DNA of 64,000 nucleotides. It comes from a virus. A program made the position numbers and the translations under genes. Below, one piece after another: positions 23,909 through 31,507 of the stretch. Numbering within the stretch: position 1 is the stretch's first letter; every line of letters begins with the position of its first letter. Location: positions 1-64,000 of the IMG/VR virus record IMGVR_UViG_3300027985_000557, one strand, 5' to 3'. The notes under the pieces are model-generated. The model was not told where the DNA came from. It did not search any database and was given only the letters and a program-made list of their open reading frames with translations.

Positions 23909-24254
23909 ACTCGTCTATGAAGACTACAAACGGCAGCATCCTGAATCCTGGGAAAAGTTCCAAAAGAAGCACTTTGCGGCAGGGGCCACCACGCCCGTAA
24001 ACAGGGGGTGGATCTACTACAAAGACGCCATGCCCCCACGCGAGTGGATGATAGTTCTTTACACGGATGAATCAGGACATAAGCCAGGAGAAGTGTCTGT
24101 TTCCCTCGGCCTCGCCTGCACCCTGTACGACCACATCATGGCAGATTTGAAAATGTTCGGGAAAGATGGTCTTCGGTTCAAATACTGGCAACCCGTTCCG
24201 GTCCCGCCCGGCATGGAAGGGCGGACTGAGTATATAGGGGAAGCAGACGTGTAA
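23655..24254 (+). CDS. Protein with GLFRRRQP motif and disordered N-terminus, 199 aa
   Basis: ATG 23655 is the best start; the overlap with ruvC is 254 bp. Residues 1-~75 are a Pro/Gln/Ala-rich disordered arm beginning FDGLFRRRQP and later PLLRRRADAL. Residues ~80-199 are a compact domain (NELVYEDYKRQHPESWEKFQ ... GWIYYKDAMPPREWMIVLYT). No family was recognised. The N-terminal motif matches that at the ends of RuvC and the gp62-like protein, so this is probably a replisome-associated protein. Confidence 0.62.
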   Translation: MSNFDGLFRRRQPNQPQQEPQKAPQAAPVAAPAQPSPAAPQTAKAAPSAPPAPLLRRRADALAPAPPLTSQDSSSEEYLSKAKNELVYEDYKRQHPESWEKFQKKHFAAGATTPVNRGWIYYKDAMPPREWMIVLYTDESGHKPGEVSVSLGLACTLYDHIMADLKMFGKDGLRFKYWQPVPVPPGMEGRTEYIGEADV

Positions 24255-24279
24255 CCTGTAACCGATGGAGGATTCACAA

Positions 24280-24528
24280 ATGTCCGAGCAAAACAAGATG
24301 ACCAAGATGACCCTGACCTGCCGCAAGTGCATCCAGGAACAGCAGTACGAACCCCTGGAGTTCACGGCGTCCGTGGAAGTGACCTTTACCGAGGCCGACA
24401 CCCGGGAAACCATTCAGCAGAACATTGGCGCGGCCCGGCGTACCCTGATCAATGAGATCAACGCCAGCTTTGACGCTTACTTTGCGAAGCAGGACAAACT
24501 CCGGGAGGAAGCCGTATGTCGGGGGTAG
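24280..24528 (+). CDS. Hypothetical protein, 82 aa
   Basis: ATG 24280 is chosen because GGAGG (24267-24271) precedes it with good spacing; an upstream ATG would place the ribosome binding site inside the gene. One CxxC (CRKC) is present near the N-terminus, with only one further Cys at the end, so a full zinc site is doubtful. The C-terminal half is helical. Its end overlaps the next start by 13 bases. Function unknown. Confidence 0.55.
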   Translation: MSEQNKMTKMTLTCRKCIQEQQYEPLEFTASVEVTFTEADTRETIQQNIGAARRTLINEINASFDAYFAKQDKLREEAVCRG

Positions 24529-24860
24529 GCAAGGCCATCGTCATCATGAACATGCAGCATATTCTCTTTGCCGAGCAGCAGGCATTACTCAATGCCAACT
24601 TCTCCGGTTATGAGATCATGCTCGTACCCATGGACGGCTGGACAAAACAGGAGATGGACGAACGTGCGGACACGCTGCTATGTACCGAACACGACATCGT
24701 GTTCTTGTCCCCGGTTCCTTACCTGCTGATGAGCATCAGCAAACGCGTGGAGCAGGAGAAGTCAACACGCCGTGTTTACCTGTTCCACCGCGATGTCCGA
24801 TACAAAGCCGTGGACCCCAATTCCAAAAGAGGGTGTGTTCCCTGGATGCTCGTACATTAA
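24516..24860 (+). CDS. Hypothetical alpha/beta protein, 114 aa
   Basis: Alternating hydrophobic strands and helices (KAIVIMNMQHIL, YEIMLVPMDGW, DIVFLSPVPYLLMSI, RRVYLFHR) suggest a small Rossmann-like fold without a visible nucleotide-binding loop. The start overlaps the previous gene, and a GGGAGGA lies about 10 bases upstream. No family recognised. Confidence 0.55.
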   Translation: MSGVGKAIVIMNMQHILFAEQQALLNANFSGYEIMLVPMDGWTKQEMDERADTLLCTEHDIVFLSPVPYLLMSISKRVEQEKSTRRVYLFHRDVRYKAVDPNSKRGCVPWMLVH

Positions 24861-24873
24861 CCGGAGGACAGCC

Positions 24874-25203
24874 GTGAAACGCGAACTGCATGTATTCACC
24901 ATTCCGTTGCCTCCGTTGAAAGACGGGGAAACGAATATATTCTCTTCGTTCGCACACATTCTTCACAAGGGCGCGAAGATCCTTGACGCGCTCATGCTGA
25001 ATGACAAGGCGGTAGTGGCGTGCGTGGTGGACGTGACTCAGCCATATGTCGAGGAGCACAGATTTTTTACGATTGCCCTTGGAAACGAGATAAATCTGTG
25101 CGTTGATGACGTCTACTGCGGTATAATACGGGTTGGCCGTCTATGGCATGGGGTGTTTCATCAGCCTGCCAAGACGAAGACCATCTCTATCCCGGAGGGC
25201 TAA
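24874..25203 (+). CDS. DUF7352-like phage protein, 109 aa
   Basis: GTG start at 24874 with GGAGG nine bases upstream. The pattern HKGAKILDALMLNDKAVVAC followed by a short beta-rich end with HRFFTIALGNE is the one seen in small phage proteins of the DUF7352 type. These are common in replication or early regions and have no known role. Its stop overlaps the next ATG (TAATG). Confidence 0.55.
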   Translation: MKRELHVFTIPLPPLKDGETNIFSSFAHILHKGAKILDALMLNDKAVVACVVDVTQPYVEEHRFFTIALGNEINLCVDDVYCGIIRVGRLWHGVFHQPAKTKTISIPEG

Positions 25204-25457
25204 TGCCCATCATGACCATCAAAGACCTCAAGGATTACCTTGAGGCATATGAAGGTGGTGACACCGATCCCGTCTATGGCGTGCTTACCGGACAGCCGGG
25301 CAAGGCCGACGATGACCTTGCGAACTTCATCTCAACATATTTGCAGCCAAACCTCTCCAAGATGCAGCTCGGCTTCTTCGCCTGCGCCAACCTGCCGACG
25401 ACACTTGAAGAGGCCCAAAAACTGCGTGACACAGCCTTCTTCTTTTCAACCCCGTAA
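25203..25457 (+). CDS. Hypothetical protein, 84 aa
   Basis: ATG overlaps the stop of the preceding gene, implying translational coupling. The chain is acidic at the N-terminus (TIKDLKDYLEAYEGGDTDP) and ends in a hydrophobic FFFSTP. The opening segment resembles a short phage-protein pattern in which a helix is followed by DxDPV, but no function is known. Confidence 0.55.
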   Translation: MPIMTIKDLKDYLEAYEGGDTDPVYGVLTGQPGKADDDLANFISTYLQPNLSKMQLGFFACANLPTTLEEAQKLRDTAFFFSTP

Positions 25458-25471
25458 CCAAGGAGTTCCAT

Positions 25472-25819
25472 GTGCCCAAGGTCAAAGCCTATCCCATCGA
25501 CATCACGACAACCGTTCTTGTCGAACGCACCGACGAAAACGGCAATTGGGTTAACCCCCTTGTGATGACCGTCATGCCCAACAACGATGGTGGCATGACG
25601 CGTATGTTCTCCCTCCTGTTCTCTGAAGCCAAAGACCCCTGGTGCGTCCCGGCTTTGCTTCCCCATGTAATCATGGGCGAATACGAAATTACCGACGAAC
25701 TGGCGCAGCAGTATCGCGAAATGGTCAAGAAGATCAAGCACAAAATCCAGATGGAAACGTCCGGCATCGTCGCCCCGTCCCAGGCGGCCTTGCGGGCCAT
25801 TCAGAAGGGGAATGCCTAA
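25472..25819 (+). CDS. Hypothetical protein, 115 aa
   Basis: GTG at 25472 is used; the neighbouring ATG at 25470 is in another, short frame. AAGGAG lies eight bases upstream. The first two thirds are beta-rich, with a helical, lysine-rich C-terminal third. It ends by overlapping the thyX start (TAATG), which suggests co-regulation with nucleotide synthesis. No family recognised. Confidence 0.55.
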   Translation: MPKVKAYPIDITTTVLVERTDENGNWVNPLVMTVMPNNDGGMTRMFSLLFSEAKDPWCVPALLPHVIMGEYEITDELAQQYREMVKKIKHKIQMETSGIVAPSQAALRAIQKGNA

Positions 25820-26622
25820 TGCCTGCCGCCGGACTTTCGGTCGAACTCTTGGCTTATACGCCGAACGCGCTGGCCCTGGTCAATGCGGCCATGCGCCAGT
25901 GCTACTCGGACGGCTACGCCATCGACATCTTCGATAAGGCTGCCGATGCCCTTTCCGGGGCCGACAGCTTTGAAGAATACAAGCGGCTGAGCGACTTCAT
26001 CGAAGATGTTATCGCTTCGGGTCACGAGTCGCCAGTCGAACATGTCAACTTTACCTTCGCGGTGTCCGGTATCAGCCGCGCCCTGTCCCACCAACTCGTG
26101 CGCCATCGCATCGCCAGCTACAGCCAGCAGAGCCAACGGTATGTGGATGCCAACGGTTTTGCCTACATTATTCCGCCGGCTATCGAAGCCATTCCAAAGG
26201 CCAAGGCCGCGTTTATCACTATGATGGACGAGGCGGCGGAAACATACCAAGAGCTCCAGGGGATGCTTATCGAAGCTGGGCACAAGGCCACGGCCAACGA
26301 GGACGCTCGGTTCGTACTGCCCAACGCGTGCGAAACCCGCGTGGTATTCACCATGAACATTCGCGCCCTGTGGAACTTCTTCGGTCTGCGGTGCTGCTCC
26401 CGAGCACAGTGGGAAATCCGGGCCATGGCTGTCAAGATGCTGGGCCTGTGCCGTGCCATGGAACCCGCTCTGTTCAAATTGGCAGGAGCCAAGTGCCTCC
26501 GTACCGGCTACTGCAACGAAGGCCCCAAGCGCACGTGCGGTAAGCGCCCGTTGTTACCCGTGCCGATTACGCCACTTTACACCGACGAAGAACTTACCGA
26601 ACTTAGCAAGGACTGGCCCTAG
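25819..26622 (+). CDS. thyX: Flavin-dependent thymidylate synthase ThyX
   Basis: The signature RHRxxSxxxxSxR is present as RHRIASYSQQSQRYV (about residues 94-108). The surrounding pattern ASGHESPVEHVNFTFAVSGISR and LPNACETRVVFTMNIRALWNFFGLR is the standard ThyX fold for FAD and dUMP binding. At 267 residues it is close to family length. It makes dTMP from dUMP with methylenetetrahydrofolate. In a phage with possible thymine modification a changed product (hydroxymethyl-dUMP) is conceivable, though the known hydroxymethylases are ThyA-type. The ATG overlaps the previous stop. Confidence 0.95.
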   Translation: MPAAGLSVELLAYTPNALALVNAAMRQCYSDGYAIDIFDKAADALSGADSFEEYKRLSDFIEDVIASGHESPVEHVNFTFAVSGISRALSHQLVRHRIASYSQQSQRYVDANGFAYIIPPAIEAIPKAKAAFITMMDEAAETYQELQGMLIEAGHKATANEDARFVLPNACETRVVFTMNIRALWNFFGLRCCSRAQWEIRAMAVKMLGLCRAMEPALFKLAGAKCLRTGYCNEGPKRTCGKRPLLPVPITPLYTDEELTELSKDWP

Positions 26623-26630
26623 GAGGCGCT

Positions 26631-27230
26631 ATGTTTCGTATCGAGGAATACAGGGGACTCCAGCTTGTGTGGCTGGTGTCCGAGTGCATCAACGACAAGG
26701 ACGAGCTGCTGTACATCTACGACCCGGGCACTAAGGACTTCTTGGTACCCAAGAAGGGGCGCGTGCCACTGCATGCGCTGTTCGCAACTCTGCTGGGCAA
26801 CGGCACCGAAAACAAGGAGTACAAGGGCGCTTGCGCCGTACAGGACTTCTTTTTTCTGCACGAAGAGTTCATGCAGTGCCTTGAACCCAAGCACAAGCGG
26901 AACGACATCTGCATGAACCCGTACTACACGGGCGCGACCCGGGCCTATCGCACGGTACGAATCCTTGAAATCGTGAATGTGAAGCAGTACACGGCTTGCG
27001 GCAACGACGGCCAGAAGTACACCAACCTGAGCATCAGCTACCGCGTCGAAGATACCAAGACCGGCGACCAGTACATCAAGAACGAGGAAGAACTCCTCTC
27101 CCTCGACGAGATCGACGAGGAAAAGGCCAGTGACGCCATTTTCCGCAAGATCAAGAAGTTCGTGACCGACCTGGGCAAGGAGTCGGCCGGCGCTACCCTT
27201 GTATTCAAGGGCAAGGCCTACAAGTTCTAA
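26631..27230 (+). CDS. Hypothetical protein, 199 aa
   Basis: GGAGG precedes the ATG, eight bases after the thyX stop. The chain alternates strands and helices, with a Lys/Glu-rich C-terminal half (EEELLSLDEIDEEKASDAIF). It has scattered cysteines but no CxxC pair. It is followed by a perfect long palindrome. No family recognised. Confidence 0.6.
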   Translation: MFRIEEYRGLQLVWLVSECINDKDELLYIYDPGTKDFLVPKKGRVPLHALFATLLGNGTENKEYKGACAVQDFFFLHEEFMQCLEPKHKRNDICMNPYYTGATRAYRTVRILEIVNVKQYTACGNDGQKYTNLSISYRVEDTKTGDQYIKNEEELLSLDEIDEEKASDAIFRKIKKFVTDLGKESAGATLVFKGKAYKF

Positions 27231-27238
27231 CCGCAACC

Positions 27239-27264
27239 GGGGGAGGGCCTCGAGGCCCTCCCCC
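27239..27264 (+). other. Perfect 26-bp palindrome, hairpin-forming, between two genes
   Basis: Two 13-base arms (GGGGGAGGGCCTC and its complement) with no spacer. It is followed by TT and then GGGGG, which serves as the ribosome binding site of the next gene. Without a T-run it is a poor terminator; it may instead control message stability or access to the adjacent ribosome binding site. Confidence 0.65.
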
Positions 27265-27275
27265 TTGGGGGAATT

Positions 27276-27572
27276 ATGCACCTGGGCGAACTTGAATGGA
27301 AGACCAACGGCAAAAAGGCGCACAAGCTCCACGGCGTGTTTCCCTACCAGCCCGTGGTTCAGGAAAAGAAATTCGGCCATGGTAACGCCGCGCAAACCCT
27401 CATCGTCGTGCTTATGAATGGGCACCCCATCAAGGGTGGATTTGACACCATCAACGAAGCCAAAGTTTACGCCGAGGATTGGGTCTTCTCGACGTGCAAG
27501 CAGCTCGCACAAACCCTGGCCTTCCGGCAGCACGAACGCATCAATGCGGAGGCGGCTCGTGTCGGCGTTTGA
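27276..27572 (+). CDS. Hypothetical protein, 98 aa
   Basis: Short protein starting just after the palindrome. GKKAHKLHGVFPYQPVVQEKKF is basic, and a central GFDTINEAKVYAEDWV segment resembles the strand-helix end of small DNA-binding or AP2-like modules. The next gene has a similar GYDTLEEAKTRAAKIL segment, so the two may be distant relatives. The last codons overlap the next start by 14 bases. Function unknown. Confidence 0.55.
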   Translation: MHLGELEWKTNGKKAHKLHGVFPYQPVVQEKKFGHGNAAQTLIVVLMNGHPIKGGFDTINEAKVYAEDWVFSTCKQLAQTLAFRQHERINAEAARVGV

Positions 27573-27867
27573 TGAAAAAACAGAAGTGAAGTGGGTAACC
27601 TCATGGGGTGGAACTACTTACGTGCTCAGTGGCCTCCACCCCTTTGGGGCCTCTGTGTGGAGCGGGCGTAACGAGCAAAATACGTATGATTGGCGTATCT
27701 CGATCTGCGGTGTTAAGATGAAAAAAGGGTACGACACCCTAGAAGAAGCGAAGACCCGCGCCGCGAAGATACTGCGCAAGGTCATGTTTCGCGGCATCGA
27801 GCACCTTGACGCGTACCTTGAGCAAAAGGAATCTGCTGAAGGAGCCGACCGTGATAAAGGAAATTGA
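27559..27867 (+). CDS. Hypothetical protein, 102 aa
   Basis: GTG 27559 is chosen because GGAGG (27548-27552) precedes it; the longer frame lies inside the previous gene. KWVTSWGGTTYVLSGL and GYDTLEEAKTRAAKIL suggest a small three-stranded sheet plus helix, parallel to the preceding protein. It overlaps the start of the Rad50/SbcC N-half by 17 bases. Function unknown. Confidence 0.55.
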   Translation: MSAFDEKTEVKWVTSWGGTTYVLSGLHPFGASVWSGRNEQNTYDWRISICGVKMKKGYDTLEEAKTRAAKILRKVMFRGIEHLDAYLEQKESAEGADRDKGN

Positions 27868-28933
27868 GCTTATCAACTTTCAGGGGCACGAGCACAGCAC
27901 TCTCAAACTCTCCCCAGGGCTCAATGTCATCACGGGTCCGTCCGATAACGGCAAGTCTTCTATTATCCGTGCCCTCAAGTGGGTGCTCCAGAACCGTCCC
28001 CAAGGGGACAGCATTTGCCGGCACGACACCAACGAAACCAGGGTAATCGTACGAACCAGCGACCACGTTGTGGAGCGTTTCCGCAAGGGCCGGGAAAACG
28101 CTTATGTCGTGGACGGCGAGATATTCAGGGCGATGCGCGGCGGAGTACCCGAAGAGGTGGGAAAGGCTTTGGGCATGTCAGAATCTAGTCTGCAAAGTCA
28201 GCATGAAACCCACTTCTTAATCAACCGACCCCCCGGCGAAGCAGCCAAGTATCTGAACGAACTGGCTGACCTGTCTGAGATCGATGCTGCCATCAAAAAG
28301 GCGAACAGTCTCGTCGGCAAGGCCCAGAACGATAAGCGGCATGCGGAAGTCGAACTTCAGAAACTAGACGATAAAATCGCGGAAAGCGCGAACCTGGATG
28401 CCATCGGCGTGCTGGTCGCCCGCATCGAAAGGGCGGCCGGGGCGCAAGCCACCTTGCGCGCCAAGTCGGACACACTGCTCAAAATCCTGGTTGCGTTCGA
28501 CGAAACCGTTGCCCAAGAAGCCAAAGCCAACAAGGTTCTTGAAGCTGAGGCCGACATCATGGATTTGCGGTGGCGTATCACACAGCACTGCGAACTTGAG
28601 CAACGGTTCACTATTGGACTTCAGCACTACGATGCCCTCCTTGATGCGCAGGAGGCCGTGGATAGGCTGAAGGTAGTGGAAGGTGCGGATGACCTTGCTG
28701 ATCTTAAACAAGAGGTCACGGACTTTATCAACCAGCGTGAGGTCTGCACCGATTTGATGCAGATTCTCACGAACATTCAACGGCTGCAGGAGTCGGAGCA
28801 AAGAGTACGGGGCACCGTCGATAGCATGCAAGGGGAACTTGCGACCCTGTGGGCTGATCTTAAAGTTTGCCCGACGTGTGGGGCTACAATGGGCCAACAA
28901 ACCGCGCCTGTCCAGCGTAGGAGGCCCGCGTGA
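27851..28933 (+). CDS. Rad50/SbcC/gp46-like ATPase, N-terminal half (Walker A, coiled coil, zinc hook)
   Basis: GTG start with GGAG nine bases upstream. MIKEIELINFQGHEHSTLKL and Walker A GPSDNGKSSIIRAL (about 29-42) are typical of Rad50/SbcC. A Q-loop-region segment MSESSLQSQHETHFLIN follows, then ~170 residues of coiled coil. The chain ends at CPTCG (about 340-344), the half-hook, followed by TAPVQRRRPA. Signature motif, Walker B and H-loop are absent; they occur in a separate gene at 31504. With the SbcD-like product it should form the resection nuclease of phage recombination. Confidence 0.85.
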   Translation: MIKEIELINFQGHEHSTLKLSPGLNVITGPSDNGKSSIIRALKWVLQNRPQGDSICRHDTNETRVIVRTSDHVVERFRKGRENAYVVDGEIFRAMRGGVPEEVGKALGMSESSLQSQHETHFLINRPPGEAAKYLNELADLSEIDAAIKKANSLVGKAQNDKRHAEVELQKLDDKIAESANLDAIGVLVARIERAAGAQATLRAKSDTLLKILVAFDETVAQEAKANKVLEAEADIMDLRWRITQHCELEQRFTIGLQHYDALLDAQEAVDRLKVVEGADDLADLKQEVTDFINQREVCTDLMQILTNIQRLQESEQRVRGTVDSMQGELATLWADLKVCPTCGATMGQQTAPVQRRRPA

Positions 28934-29865
28934 AACTGTACTGCTCCGCTGATTTGCACCTCAGGGCCGTGGCCCCTGTGAACCGCATCGACGACTACGT
29001 GGCCGAACAGCAACGGAAAGTCGAGTTTATAATCAACCATGCCTACGAAAATCCCCTGGCTCCGGCTATCATCTGGGGCGGGGACATCTACGACCACCAC
29101 GATGTTCCGTATTGGGTTACGGAACGATACATCAACGTGTTTAAGTCCCGGAAGACGTACCTCTATGATCCCCAGCACCTCGTGGTCTTCGGGCAGCATG
29201 ACCAGCGGTTCCACACATCTGACAAGGTGAACACGCCGCTCGGGACAACCCTAGCCGGCGTCGAGGTCATGAAGTTGTTATGGGCGGAGCCCGTCGTTTT
29301 CGAGAACGCCGGGGAGAAGCCTGTCCACATCTACGGCATGTCCTGGGGCCAGAATATTCCCGGCGTCATCACGACCGACAACGTGGTGAACATTCTGGTC
29401 GCCCACATGATGACCACGGAAAACGGTCCCTTGTGGCCGGGGCACGAAGGGTTCACCAAGGCGTCCGATTTCCTCAAGGATCATCCGGAGTTTAACTACG
29501 TCGTGACCGGCGACAATCATCAGCAGTTCGTTACCCGATACCGAGGTCGTCAGTTGATTAACCCCGGCCCGGTCATGCGGACGGAAATCGACAAGGTGGA
29601 TTTCGAGCCGGCATTTTTCATTCTGGACACCGTGTCTGGAGAAGTCGAGCGTGTGCCATTTCTCGTAACCCCGGGCAGCGAAGTGTTCTCTGTCGCGAAG
29701 GTCCAGGAGTCCAAGGAGCGAGACGAACGCCTTGAAACCTTCATTATGTCCCTGAAGGGAAACCAGGAGGAGACACTCAGCTTTCGTAAGAATCTCACCG
29801 TGTTCATGGAGAAGAACAAACTTGATGAACCTGTAGTGGAAGCTATTCAGGAGATCATGCGGTGA
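28930..29865 (+). CDS. SbcD/Mre11/gp47-like nuclease
   Basis: GTG start overlapping the stop of the ATPase N-half. Metallophosphoesterase motifs appear in order: SADLHL (DxH), GGDIYDHH (GDxxD), FGQHDQR (GNHD with Gln for Asn), LVAHMM and TGDNHQQF (GHxH equivalent). Length 311 is typical for phage gp47. The C-terminal ~70 residues are a capping/partner-binding helical region. It should cut DNA ends in complex with the split Rad50-like ATPase. Confidence 0.9.
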   Translation: MKLYCSADLHLRAVAPVNRIDDYVAEQQRKVEFIINHAYENPLAPAIIWGGDIYDHHDVPYWVTERYINVFKSRKTYLYDPQHLVVFGQHDQRFHTSDKVNTPLGTTLAGVEVMKLLWAEPVVFENAGEKPVHIYGMSWGQNIPGVITTDNVVNILVAHMMTTENGPLWPGHEGFTKASDFLKDHPEFNYVVTGDNHQQFVTRYRGRQLINPGPVMRTEIDKVDFEPAFFILDTVSGEVERVPFLVTPGSEVFSVAKVQESKERDERLETFIMSLKGNQEETLSFRKNLTVFMEKNKLDEPVVEAIQEIMR

Positions 29866-30188
29866 AAGAAGAGAAGCCGTTCAACGAGATTGGCTTTGCT
29901 ATCATGGTGGCGTGCATTCTGGGTGCTCCTATGCTCATAGGGGCTTTGAAGAACCAAGAAAACGACTTCAGAACGAGGCAATTACGCTTTCCGGTTACAC
30001 CAATGGCCCAGCGGTCATGCACGGCAGCAAACGCCCAGGACGGCATCTCTCCGGCTCCAGAAAAGCTGTTCCAGGTCCAGGCCCCCGGCCAGTGCCCCCT
30101 GGACGCCCAGCAAGACGACAAGAACATGACCAAGGAACTCATAAATGGGTTCTACAGCCCCGTAGCCCCCGGCGGGATAGGAGAATAA
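29862..30188 (+). CDS. Small membrane-anchored protein, 108 aa
   Basis: GTG start overlaps the previous stop. Residues ~9-29 form a hydrophobic helix (IGFAIMVACILGAPMLIGAL), followed by a soluble, Pro/Gln-rich tail with two cysteines. A membrane anchor or uncleaved signal is likely. It sits inside the recombination-nuclease cluster between the two halves of the ATPase. No family recognised. Confidence 0.55.
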   Translation: MKEEKPFNEIGFAIMVACILGAPMLIGALKNQENDFRTRQLRFPVTPMAQRSCTAANAQDGISPAPEKLFQVQAPGQCPLDAQQDDKNMTKELINGFYSPVAPGGIGE

Positions 30189-30189
30189 C

Positions 30190-30441
30190 GTGGAAGCGCA
30201 AGTAATGCTGGCAAAGATCAGTGGGCTGGAAAGCCAGATCGAAAAGGCCAAGCACGACAAGGCCCGGCTGAGCGGACGGGTCGAGGAACTCGTCAAACGC
30301 CTTGAAGTCGAGTTTGGCGTCAAGACCGTGGAAGAGGCCGAGGCCCTGCTCACCAAAATGCAGGAGGACATCAAGGACGGGGCCGCCCGCCTGGACAACA
30401 TGTTCACCCGCATGAAAGAAAAGCACGGCTGGGAGGTGTAG
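30190..30441 (+). CDS. Short coiled-coil protein, 83 aa
   Basis: GTG start one base after the previous stop. Nearly the whole chain is a charged coiled coil (GLESQIEKAKHDKARLSG ... LDNMFTRMKEKHGW). In this setting it could pair with the short coiled coils of the split Rad50-like ATPase, but that is a guess. No other features. Confidence 0.6.
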   Translation: MEAQVMLAKISGLESQIEKAKHDKARLSGRVEELVKRLEVEFGVKTVEEAEALLTKMQEDIKDGAARLDNMFTRMKEKHGWEV

Positions 30442-30442
30442 C

Positions 30443-30940
30443 GTGTCACTCGATGATGTTCATATTCGTATGAATGATACCGGGGAGTACACGTTGATCC
30501 TCAAATCGGATAAATGTGATCCACAGACAGGGAAGCGCCTTACCGTAGAACTTGGCGGATTTTCCACCAAGGATCTTCTTATGCTGCGGAACGCCATAAG
30601 TAATGACTTGATGGCGTGGGACGATGACGGAGTTATACCTCAACCTGATGGCATGTCATTCAAACAACTTTTGTCCTTTGTGTGGGCGATCGAAGAATCT
30701 AGCGAGATAATTCAGGCGATCTGCAAACTCCTGCGGTTTGGTGCGTTGAATAGCCCCCCGGGAAACGAATGGACAAACCACGACCTGCTCGCTAAGGAGA
30801 TCGGTAACTTCCAAGCCGCCGTCAACCGCCTTTTGCGCGAAGGTCGCCTGAGTACTGAGGGCATGCGGTTCGGCATGGTCGAGAAGGAAACCCAACCCAT
30901 ACCGGGCCTTGATTTCCCGGTACCAATCAAGGAGGAGTAA
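30443..30940 (+). CDS. MazG-like domain protein, 165 aa
   Basis: GTG start. The N-terminal ~60 residues form a beta-rich domain. The C-terminal half has WAIEESSEIIQAICKLLRFG and NHDLLAKEIGNFQAAVNRLL, the two-helix pattern with EExxE and E(I/L)GN that marks MazG-related pyrophosphohydrolase-like proteins common in phages. One usual acidic residue appears replaced in the second helix (GN in place of GD). Nucleotide clean-up or (p)ppGpp-type signalling are possible roles. Confidence 0.55.
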   Translation: MSLDDVHIRMNDTGEYTLILKSDKCDPQTGKRLTVELGGFSTKDLLMLRNAISNDLMAWDDDGVIPQPDGMSFKQLLSFVWAIEESSEIIQAICKLLRFGALNSPPGNEWTNHDLLAKEIGNFQAAVNRLLREGRLSTEGMRFGMVEKETQPIPGLDFPVPIKEE

Positions 30941-31329
30941 TGCCTGAATTTCGCAAAGGCAAGGAGATTGACTTCAAACTTAATCTCGACAATGGCAAGT
31001 ACACGTTCATCCAGTACAAGGATGGCGGTTCTGAGGCCCTGCGTTACGGAGAGCCCTGGCAGGACACCACCGGCAACAACCTCGTATTCGCACTGGCGCA
31101 CAAGCTGCACGAGGTCATTGGCGTTCTCGCTGCAACGGCGGAAGCCATGCGGTCGGCGTCTGACAGGTCAGCAAAGGTCGGCCTCAGCCTTGTAGAGCAA
31201 GTCCGGCAGGCCCAGGTACAGGCCGGCGAGGATATGGTAATCAACAACCTCAAGGCCCGTGGGTTGTTCACTACTGATGTCATGGACAGCCAGGGAAAAG
31301 GAGAAGACGATGGGCGTGAGAACAGTTGA
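30940..31329 (+). CDS. Hypothetical protein, 129 aa
   Basis: TAATG overlap with the previous gene. The N-terminal ~45 residues are beta-rich with several Asp/Lys. The middle is helical (LAHKLHEVIGVLAATAEAMRS), and the C-terminal ~25 residues are disordered and acidic. It overlaps the next gene by 20 bases. Function unknown. Confidence 0.55.
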   Translation: MPEFRKGKEIDFKLNLDNGKYTFIQYKDGGSEALRYGEPWQDTTGNNLVFALAHKLHEVIGVLAATAEAMRSASDRSAKVGLSLVEQVRQAQVQAGEDMVINNLKARGLFTTDVMDSQGKGEDDGRENS

Positions 31330-31507
31330 GCTGGATGTCTACGTCCGCTCGGTGCGGGGCGAGAGTGTCGATGTCGAATACGACGGCGTCACGGCCAACC
31401 TTCCCCTTTCGCAGGTGTCGTGCGAAAACGACTTGTTCGACATGGTCGGGGATGAGGTCACCATCGAAATCCCCGAATGGCTCGCCATGGACCGGGGCCT
31501 GATATGA
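31310..31507 (+). CDS. Small beta-rich protein, 65 aa
   Basis: AAGGAG precedes ATG 31310. A five-strand barrel is likely (VELDVYVRSVRGESVDVEYDG, EVTIEIPEWLA), similar in size to SH3/OB-like modules. Its stop overlaps the start of the ATPase C-half (ATGA), so the two are translationally coupled. Function unknown. Confidence 0.58.
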   Translation: MGVRTVELDVYVRSVRGESVDVEYDGVTANLPLSQVSCENDLFDMVGDEVTIEIPEWLAMDRGLI

